Shown here one piece after another: positions 55,915 to 64,000 of a DNA stretch of 64,000 bases. Both the position numbers and the translations under genes were made by a program. This stretch comes from Notolepis coatsorum. Its lineage: Eukaryota; Chordata; Actinopteri; Aulopiformes; Paralepididae. Position 1 is the stretch's first letter; every line of letters begins with the position of its first letter. Location: positions 47,960,636-48,024,635 of the forward strand of contig OZ020589.1 of the NCBI GenBank assembly GCA_963971535.1. The letters are read 5' to 3'. Below the pieces are notes generated by a model that ran no database searches, had not been told where the DNA came from, and was given only the letters and a program-made list of their open reading frames with translations.

Positions 55915-56813
55915 GTCAGTGGTAGTCGGCACCAAGGTTGGTTTAAAAAGAGCCCACACAAGGTGCTGTTGCAGCTACGTCAGTAAAAAGATTACAAGCT
56001 TCACACTAATTTCCATGCAGTATGAAATTCACTATTCGTTGCATGTTTCGGAATCTGGGTGCACACTGATGAAGGCTTATGTGAAGTGTTTCTGAATAGA
56101 TCATCTAAAAATCTACTGAAAGAAGTGGGACACTTTCATCTTTTTCAGGGTTAGTAGACTAAAATAAATATATATTTGTGTCACAACCAGAGGTCTGATG
56201 ACCAAACAAATGATACCTGGAGCGGGCTGTTGTGAAGCCAGCCCGTCCAGTGCGTGCTTTAAGCACAGGTCCCGGCAGGCAAGAAAGAATACGTTTTCCA
56301 AAGTAAATTATATTTATTTCCAATTAGGGGAATGAAACCCACAACACACAATCAGGGAAAAGGGTAGGGGAGAACAAACAGGGTAATAATAATACAAACA
56401 CAAGTATTCACTGTGTCATAAGACACCAGCCAACCAGCCAGAGCCAACCAGCCAGAGGTTGACATAAGACAATACAGTATATATATATATAGTTCCACTC
56501 ACAAAGTGGCAAATGGCACAGAGGCCCACAACAATAATATATATATTCTGACACAATGGCTAATCCACACAATAGTGGCAAACAACGGGCAACCTCCACA
56601 CTCCACTCTGGTCAGTGGCAATGACTCAGTGAGGCGCCCGGATGTGTGTCACCTGCCAGGCTATAACCACCCGTCTACTGAGGCTGACTGCCTGCAGGGC
56701 ACCTGCAATCAGCACAATCAGTGAGATGGGCGGCATCTGGGAAGGGAGAAAGAAAAAGGAGTAAATACAAAGATGACACACACCACATACAAATAACATA
56801 ACAAACATTACAT
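55915..56813. other. atad5 intron, no recognised feature
   Basis: Contains a short tandem (ccagccaaccagccagagcc, 56427-56456) and a TA run. No coding signal. Confidence 0.45.
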
Positions 56814-56814
56814 A

Positions 56815-57095
56815 CCGTAATTCCTCTAATAGTAACCCCGGCTTGTATTTGTTTCAACTGTAGCTGATACCAGGCTTGTATTAGGAGGAGGCATGTATAA
56901 GAGAGAGGCCTATATTTCTAATTTTCAAACGGATCATAATGAATAAATCAACATTTTGTGTCAGTTTGAACCCAGTAAAATGTACTGGGTTCATTTATTG
57001 AAACCAAGTACTGTATGAAATACGGTAGTAAACAGTGCAATTACAGGTGGTAAAAAAAAGTAAAATAAAGTAAAATAGTGCAATCACAATACTGG

Positions 57096-57137
<42 letters not shown>

Positions 57138-57352
57138 TTCGTTTTATACAATTCTGAGGTAGGCTTACTCTCTTGGTAAACATTAACACCATACCATTAT
57201 ATGGTATTTACTGCACAGCCAGGCCAGCATATACATGAAACCCGGCTTGTATTAGGAGGCCGGCTTATAATTGCTTAGCTCAACAGCGCACCCGGTCATT
57301 AATAGAGACCCGGTTTTTAATTGAATACCGGTTACTATTAGAGGAATTACAG
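56815..57352. mobile_element. TIR element with TA target
   Basis: ccgtaattcctctaatagta and its inverted partner tactattagaggaattacag, flanked by TA. Mariner-like by target site; no transposase. Contains an (AAT)n run at 57097-57136. Confidence 0.65.
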
Positions 57353-57829
57353 TATACTAACCTGATGTTTACACGGTGTTACAAATACGATAATAATGAT
57401 AATGACCAACCCACGTACGTCACAATTTGTAAGTAGGGCCAGGAAAAAATATGGTTCAGTAAATTACGTAATTTTGACAACAATGGCAGGTGCTGGACCC
57501 CCTGAAACCAGCAGAATCAAGCATAATTGAATGGTCATTAAATTAAATCAAATTGGGACCTTGTGAATTGAATATAATCGGGAAATCAGTGCCGATACCC
57601 AGGGCCTATATCCAAGTGGTTGTAAAAGTTGTGTCTCATTTGTTTGTCCAAAAGTACCAGAGTTGCACTATGAATAAGTTCTTTATCCGATTCATAGAAT
57701 CAGACGTGGTGCAAAAATAACTATTCTGGCCTGGTATATGCAGTGATACCTTAAATGACATCAAATGAGCACATTCACATACATTCCGTAATACCCGTAG
57801 ATGGAAAATACAATATTTGGAACTTTATT
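57353..57829. other. atad5 intron, nothing seen
   Basis: AT-rich, no supported feature. Confidence 0.4.
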
Positions 57830-58040
57830 AACTCTTTATTTTATTTATTTATTTATTTATTATGTTTTTGGTAGATATTTTTATTGTTTTTTTCCAGGCA
57901 GTCCGGTAGAGAGAGAGAGGAAGTATGGGAGGATAGATGGGGGAAGACATTCGGCAAAGGTTGCTGGGTCCCGGAGTCGAACCCGGGACGGCCGTGTTGC
58001 ACCGCAGTGCTGTACGTGGTGCGCCACCCTGGCGCCCTAT
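57830..58040 (-). mobile_element. tRNA-derived SINE
   Basis: On the - strand ggcgccagggtggcgcaccac and cgggttcgactccggg form a tRNA-like head. T/A-rich tail at the left. Related to 17690-17930. Confidence 0.7.
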
Positions 58041-58369
58041 TAACTCTTTATTAACCTTATTTGTTTAGCAAACATTATCAATGTAAAACAAACCTTTTAA
58101 AGCCACAAGATACAGTTTAAAAACGATGTACCTGTCTGGTGTTAGTTCTTGTATCAAAACAAATATCATAACACTGTATCATAACACATTCTTATTGGTT
58201 GTTTTCGGTGTTTGGGCTACCCATTTGTTCTCGTTTGGATCACTGATTGGGCCTTTAACATCAGTTCTGTTGGATGGTTGTTTTTAAGTCAAAGCTATAC
58301 AACAATGGAGTTTAAAGGTTGGAATTTAACGATTTTGGTGAATAGTAGCAATACTATACAATAGTCAAG

Positions 58370-58975
58370 TCAAGTCAAGTACATTTTATTTATATAGCAC
58401 ATTTCCAGGCAGCGGCAGCTGGCACCAAAGTGCTTCACAGGCAGGTTGATAAAAACAAAATAATGTGATGCAAGATATAAGATTAAAAACATAGTAAAGC
58501 AATGAAAGTAATAAAAACAAAATAATATGATGCAGGATATAAGATTAAAAACATAGTAAAGCAATGAAAGTAATAAAAACAGGTAGGGCACAGTAAAACA
58601 AAGAGGATAGAAGGGCCAGGGGTCTAGTAGTGATTAAGTGGGGGGGAAGGCCAAGGAGAACAGGTAGGTTTTTAAAAGTGATTTAAAAGCCTGCACGGTC
58701 TGGGCGGTCCGTACGCTGAGGGGGAGGCTGTTCCACAATCTAGGCGCTGAAGTGGAGAAAGCTCTGTCTCCCCTAGTCTTGAGCCTAGTTCTAGGCACCA
58801 CCAATAGCAGCTGGTCAGCTGATCTGAGGGATCGGTGGGGGGTGTGGCGGTGCAAGAGCTCAGACAGATAGGGAGGAGCCGTGCCATTTAGTGATTTAAA
58901 AACATTTACGGCTAATTTAAAATCGATCCTAAAGTGAACAGGCAGCCAGTGGAGCGAGGCCAAAACTGGGCTGAT
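58370..58975 (-). mobile_element. L2-like LINE 3' end
   Basis: A C-terminal RT frame of about 109 codons (SLHWLPVHFRIDFKLAVNVF ... RLWNSLPLSVRTAQTVQAFK) and a tail with tatataaataaaatgtactt and caagtcaag repeats. A 60-base segment is tandemly doubled at 58450-58575. Confidence 0.82.
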
Positions 58976-59199
58976 GTGTTCATGTTTTTTTTGTTTTAAG
59001 TATAGTAATAGTTACAGTACTATATTATTTGACATCTCCCATCAGTCCTCATTCACTTTGTGGCTAGTGAGGACTGTATGACACCACTGGTCCAGTCAGG
59101 AGATCTACAACCCACAGACCAGCAGGCTAGTCACATGTCCATTCCCTTGCATAATCCATAGCTCTGTTTGACTATTGTTGTCTCTCGTCGTCTTCAAAG

Positions 59200-59359
59200 G
59201 TGTTTGAGGTGAACTGCTCCTCCCAGCGTAATGGCCGCCATGTTCTGACTCAGCTGAAGGAGGCCACCCAGTCACACCTGGTGGAGACCTCGGGAAAGGA
59301 CCCCCTCAAACCAGCTTACTTCAACAGTTACAATACCGGCAGCTGCTCAGCCTTACCTG
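59200..59359 (+). CDS. atad5: atad5 AAA+ exon
   Basis: The translation starts VFEVNCSSQRNGRHVLTQLK and continues EATQSHLVE to SYNTGSCSALP. This is the conserved stretch after the P-loop in ATAD5 and RFC1-type AAA+ proteins. The acceptor is gtcttcaaag. The donor at 59360 (gtaccg) leaves one G that joins GA of the next exon. The upstream intron is about 3.3 kb and holds a TIR element, a SINE and an L2-like LINE end. Confidence 0.95.
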
Positions 59360-59576
59360 GTACCGTGTTTCTTGTTCTAAAAGGCTGTGACCTTGTAATT
59401 CACGTAATCATTCACATCCTGCTCATACAATATTTACAATGGCAAGCCTGACCAGGACTACATACCATAACATATAATTTCTTTCATTTCTTTTATGTAC
59501 AAGATAAGGCAGTCTGTGATAAGCTTCTTCACTGATTTAAACAGAATCATAATAGTTTTGACTTTTCCTTTTCCAG

Positions 59577-59809
59577 GAAAAACTACTTCTCCAAAAAAGG
59601 TTGTTTCTACTTCCAAGAGGAGACGTGGGAAGAAGCCATGCAGCTCGGTGCTCAACAGAAAGACAAGTCCAACCACAGTTACTCTGGCCAAGTTCTTCAA
59701 GTGTAAAGCCAAAGCAGATGACATGCCCTGTGGTGGTGTCTCCTCACACAGCCCATCACCACCAGGACCGAGCAGAAGGATGTCAACATCTCTTATTCTG
59801 TTTGAAGAG
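59577..59809 (+). CDS. atad5: atad5 insert exon (SPKKV...LILFEEV)
   Basis: The exon encodes a Lys/Ser/Pro-rich insert (TTSPKKVVSTSKRRRGKK, LAKFFKCK) and ends with TSLILFEE. ATAD5 has such a lineage-specific insert between Walker A and Walker B, with the same SPKKV and LANYF-like elements. The acceptor is cttttccttttccag and the donor gaagag|gtaaaa, in phase 0 with 60680. Confidence 0.95.
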
Positions 59810-59854
59810 GTAAAACTGGCTTCAGCGTGAAGAAGCAGAGGGCTGATGTGCCAT

Positions 59855-60140
59855 ATACTAGGGCGTGTGCGATTAATCAAGTTTCATTTTCAATTAGGAT
59901 TGAAAAGTCCAAACAGTAGTTTCAACTCCGAAGGCAGGAGGGAAACGTCTTTGGTAACTTGTAGAAGATGACATAAAGGCAGCCTTTGATCGAGAACAAG
60001 GGTAAGAAAAGAAAGAAAATGCAGTCGTCGTCATACGATGTTCTCAAATCAATGAGTAATCATGTTTAATAAACGTGATTTCAATATCAATAAAAATAAT
60101 CGTGATTATGATTTTTGCCATAATCGAGCAGCCCTACCTT
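59855..60140. mobile_element. Probable MITE
   Basis: tagggcgtgtgcgattaatc near the left and ataatcgagcagcccta near the right resemble the inverted ends of fish hAT MITEs. The inverted match is weak. Confidence 0.4.
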
Positions 60141-60319
60141 ATACTTTATGTGTAGCAAAATATTGCAAAAAAACTAAACGATCCAAAGCTCCTCCCTCTT
60201 TTCTTGATCCGCCAATCACAAGCGCTGCTTTCTTATTCAATTTTTCGACCTAATGCTGCTTCTCTCAATTCCGTGGTTTCTTTTGGGCTGTAGTGGTGCA
60301 TACATTCTGTTATGTACAA

Positions 60320-60650
60320 ACTTCCCACCACAGTTGGGACAGCCAAAATCCGACCAATCTTTCACCGTCGACTAAAGACACACTTCTTCAATCAATATCT
60401 AAAATTTTTTTATTAAATAAAAACACACTAACTAACCTTCTTACTGTCCTCTACTATCATGCATTCTTCCTAATATACTAATGTGTTTCTACTACTATGC
60501 ACTGCAGCACTCAAGCTTCAATACTTTGATGAACATTGTTACTCAGCTGAAAGAGTTGTACCCTTCCTGCTGACTTGTCGTACAGAACTTGTATGTGGCT
60601 TTGGATAAAAGCGTCAGCTAAATGACTAAATATGATGTAAATGTTATGTT
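60320..60650 (+). mobile_element. L2-type LINE 3' end
   Basis: ctttcaccgtcgactaaaga then cacttcttcaatcaatatct and the ggctttggataaaagcgtca tail. It ends about 30 bases before the Walker B exon. Confidence 0.75.
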
Positions 60651-60679
60651 GATTCAGCTGTGTGCTGTCCTCCCCTCAG

Positions 60680-60773
60680 GTCGATGTCATATTCGATGAT
60701 GATGTGGGATTCCTCACTGCCATCAAGTCCTTCATGACAAGCACCAAGAGGCCCATCATTCTGACCACTAATG
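60680..60773 (+). CDS. atad5: atad5 Walker B exon ending at a GC donor
   Basis: The translation VDVIFDDDVGFLTAIKSFMT then STKRPIILTTN contains the acidic Walker B segment (about 60680-60709) for ATP hydrolysis. The acceptor is gtcctcccctcag. The only phase-compatible end is AATG followed by GCAAGT, a non-canonical GC donor. Together with AT at 61572 it restores an Asp codon, giving N-D-P as ATAD5 alignment requires. Confidence 0.94.
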
Positions 60774-60791
60774 GCAAGTACATTAAACTAC

Positions 60792-61480
60792 ATAGCAGTT
60801 AAAGACCTTTAAAGACGGCATCAAAGACCGCAGCAGACTACAGAGAGTGGCCCGTTCAGCCGAATGCACAATTGGAGGTGGGCGGTGGGCTTCCCACTCT
60901 CCAGGACATTTATAACAAGCGTTGCAGGGCCACGGCTAAGAGAATAACCAAAGACTCTAGTCACCCAAACAACTGCCTCTTTGAACTGCTGTCAGGCAAG
61001 AGCTACCGGAGTCTCATGGCCAGTACAGAGAGACTTAGAAGGAGCTTATATCCCCAGGCCATCAGGATGCTCAATGACAATGACACTATGTAACAAGTCA
61101 ACCCATCATCTACACTCACGGCACACACATCCACATGTACACACTCACTTTAAACAAACACTCACCTTAACACCCACTTTACTCACTTTAACACTAAATT
61201 ATATTTATCTATTATTAAAGAGATTTGCACTACATTCATACCTCATTTGCACCTTACCCTAAGTTTTGTACCTCATTTCTGCATTGTACCTCACTGTTAC
61301 CCATTTTACTATATTGAACATTCCTTTACTAACTTTTTACCTACTTCTTAATTACTTTTTTACTAACTTTTTTTTACTGTATGAAGCACACTCAGGGGCT
61401 CATACAGAAACAAGCATTTCATCGTAAAGTATTCTGTATTTTATTGTGACAAATAATAAACAAACTTGAACTTGAACATA
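60792..61480 (+). mobile_element. Rex-like LINE 3' end
   Basis: C-terminal RT remains (LPTLQDIYNKRCRATAKRIT, SHPNNCLFELLSGKSYRSLM) with a frameshift, then a 3' UTR ending gacaaataataaacaaactt. It fills the intron with the GC donor. Confidence 0.75.
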
Positions 61481-61571
61481 CTTAAATATTGTTAGTGGTG
61501 GAGAAATATATGTCTATAAAACATCAGAATAGAACAGACCGGAATCTAATAATCATACGTCTCCTCTTTAG

Positions 61572-61636
61572 ATCCCTCATTCAGAGAGAGATTTGATGGT
61601 AACTTGGAAGAGATCATTTTCAAAAGCCCCTCAGCG
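61572..61636 (+). CDS. atad5: atad5 exon, last one visible in window
   Basis: The translation DPSFRERFDGNLEEIIFKSP then SA matches ATAD5 after Walker B. The acceptor is cgtctcctctttag and the donor gcg|gtgagt. The gene continues beyond the window. Bases 61637-64000 contain only repeats, so the lid, the collar and the C-terminal part are not seen. Confidence 0.94.
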
Positions 61637-62022
61637 GTGAGTCAGACATCCCACCACACCCCTGCATCCTTTTACAAAGTATGAGCATTCCCTTACTTTG
61701 AGTGCCGCGCTGTTTTCTGGCCCCATCTATTCACTGCCACGCTTTAAAAGATAGGAGTCCGTCACCTTGTTTGTAGAGCTATAACTATATTCTATATTAT
61801 AGCTATGGATACAATACTATGGTAATTTGACAGTGACTTTCTTCTGGTCAAGATGCAAAAAAGAGATAATTTTTCCATGCATACATTCACGCGTTATACC
61901 GTGGTGAATATAAGTATGTTTTTAGATCGGTCTGGGGTAATTCCTGAAATGCTGAGGAATAGCCTTATAAGTGTATTAACTAAAAAACCACCAACGGCAT
62001 ACGTTGTGGACTAACGTTACAC

Positions 62023-63001
62023 TAGGGCTGGGCGATATGACCAAAAACGTTATCGCGATAAAATTATAAAATTATTTTCATATAATTCGATATCGATAAT
62101 TATCATCGATATAATGTATGTCAAGTTTAATTAACTTCTTATGCTGCTGCGAATGTCTCGAGTCGAGTTGATGTCGTCATCGGTCCGCGCACGTTAGCAG
62201 TTAGCCGACAAGCGGAATATCTCATGACAATGTAATAAATATGACACTAAAATACTCTCTTCCGCCACAATATATTGAAACGACGTCCACTGTATACCAC
62301 ACACTACTATGAACGTGGCCTCAGAATTCACGCCGCACACATACTCTGCACGTAAATATATAAAACATCGCAGTGCAAGCTAGTTATCCTAGCCAGCCTG
62401 TTGTTCCTAAGCGGTGTATTCCATGACAATGTGCTCAATATGACACTAAAATACTCTCTTCCGCCACAATATATTGAAACGACGTCCACTGTATACCACA
62501 CACTACTATGAACGTGGCCTCAGAATTCACGCCGCACACATACTCTGCACGTAAATATATAAAACATCGCCGTGCAAGCTAGTTATCCTAGCCAGCCTGT
62601 TGTTCCTAAGCGGTGTATTCCATGACAATGTGCTCAATATGACACTAAAATACTCTCTTCCGCCACAATATATTGAAACGACGTCCACTGTATACCACAC
62701 ACTACTATGAGCGTGGCCTCAGAATTCACGCCGCACACATACTCGGCACGTAAATATATAAAACATCGCCGTGCAAGCTAATTAGCCTAGCAAGCCTTGT
62801 TGTTGAGTGAGTGCTACCTCTGGGTCTCCTTCCTGGTCTCCTTCGCTCTCGGCCATCTCCTTCACCGATTGGTTGTTAGTGCGTGCTCATATCCAAGCTT
62901 GGAAAATCGATATATCGAAACTTTGCGACCACGTTTCATGTTTATTTCGAGGAAATAATTTATCGCGATAGTTATCGTTATCGTTTTATCGCCCAGCCCT
63001 A
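62023..63001. mobile_element. hAT MITE nested in the foldback element
   Basis: Ends tagggctgggcgatatg and atcgcccagcccta with the exact 8-base duplication cgttacac. No transposase. Carries three 199-base repeats. Confidence 0.88.
62223..62806. repeat. Three 199-bp tandem repeats inside the hAT MITE
   Basis: Units start at 62223, 62422 and 62621 (catgacaatgt ... aagcggtgtattc). The first two are nearly identical; the third diverges at its end. Confidence 0.88.
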
Positions 63002-64000
63002 CGTTACACACACGTTCGGATCGAGGTGAAGACATGCTTGGATCAACGCAAGATTGATATCATATAGCCCTTACCTTGACTAGGATGTACCCCAAAAAGA
63101 ATATTCCAATTATCTGATGATGATTGATGTCCATCGTGTCGCCAACATAATCCACTACACATCATGCATCGGAAGCATTTGATTATTCTCAATCCGACCG
63201 TTAACCGCTCAGTTTGAGCAACAAAAAAACGATGTGCACACACATCCATTTGAAACTATGTGGTTTGTTTTCTTGGCCGAGCTGCAGCGTGGGGGCGGGT
63301 TCTAAACACTCCGGCAAGACAAGCGGTCACCATGATTGCCTCGACGAGTTCATCCGCCCGCCCTTTTCATGTGCAATGCTGGATAACGTCGGACAAACGA
63401 TCGCAATGAATATTTGGAATGGCGATCAGATAATTGGATTATTCTTCTTGCAGTACATCAGAGACAATGTAAGGACTTTATATTACCAATCTTGCGTTGA
63501 TCAGATAAATTTTTTCGCGCGATTGCAGCCTGTGTGTGTGTGCGTGCCGTTGGCTGCGATAGACGCGCGGAGGGCCGGTTTTCCCCCGTCCCCTTTTGTG
63601 CATGCACGAGGAAACATAATACAGATAATCTAGCGTTGATTTCAGGATGATTCGATAATCAGGCGAAAAATGGCAACGTGATAAGTGGATTTCACTAAAG
63701 GGCTGTTTGACGGAGTTTCCTGGGATTACACAGGACCACTCTACAACTATACTCATATTCACCACGGTATAAAACGGAAATGTATAGATGAAAAAATAAT
63801 CAAGTTTTTTGCACGTTGACCGGAAGAAACCCACTGACAATCGACTGTTATTAGATCCATAGCTATAATATAAAATATAGGTTTAGCTCTACAAACAAGG
63901 TGAGCGCTTACATGGGGTTAATGGGTGGCAAGGCCTATGCACTTCCCGGAAGGGGCGTGGCACCCAATGTATTAAAGGGGAACGAACACCCAAATTGTGA

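Larger units (their letters stand above)
61690..63948. mobile_element. Foldback element, piggyBac-like ends
   Basis: Long inverted arms: tttgtagagctataactata ... ataccgtggtgaatata on the left recur inverted at 63750-63900. Inner arms (gatcaacgcaagattg, attccaattatctgat) also pair across about 63.25 kb. Ends resemble ttactttgagtgcc. A hAT MITE sits in the left arm. Confidence 0.72.

Overview
The window is eukaryotic and looks like a teleost fish. It has short exons with GT-AG splice sites in long introns packed with fish-type repeats: hAT and piggyBac-like MITEs, tRNA-derived SINEs, L2-, Rex- and L1-like LINEs, and a BEL/Pao LTR retrotransposon. No prokaryotic feature is present. I cannot name the species.

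Two conserved host genes lie on the + strand. The 3' part of suz12 (Polycomb PRC2 subunit, VEFS box) has four exons: 792-949, 4286-4484, 17424-17503 and 22309-22615. atad5 (Elg1-type clamp unloader for PCNA) has nine recognisable exons between about 48925 and 61636 and runs off the right edge. All splice phases between consecutive exons agree. Several short atad5 exons, including the one with the WTEKY motif (53521-53617) and the one with a SWLK segment (55027-55109), were found by reading splice sites and protein similarity.

Between them, on the - strand, are two paralogous two-exon genes (A 26557-28085, B 47158-48412). Each has a typical teleost zinc-finger-gene leader, a degenerate C2H2 finger that has lost its histidines, and a conserved Cys-rich, transposase-like module. 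They sit in a tandem duplication: block A (about 21.5-28.4 kb plus an atad5 exon relic at 41.8-42.2 kb) and block B (about 43.35-50.2 kb). Gene B and atad5 are head to head. A CRE-type TGACGTCA site is kept upstream of both gene copies.

Most of the rest is transposon. suz12 intron 4485-17423 holds a full-length but broken BEL/Pao element (7676-16912) with near-identical LTRs, a tRNA-Tyr-type primer site, a rearranged RT and a frameshifted integrase. The 28.6-40.6 kb stretch is a LINE graveyard: a LINE carrying a copy of its own 3' end inside its RT frame, then an L1-like ORF2 interrupted three times by tRNA-derived SINEs. The atad5 introns hold hAT MITEs with exact 8-bp target duplications, a 40-bp minisatellite of more than 1.3 kb, L2 and Rex-like 3' ends, and a foldback element with a nested hAT MITE that carries three 199-bp repeats.
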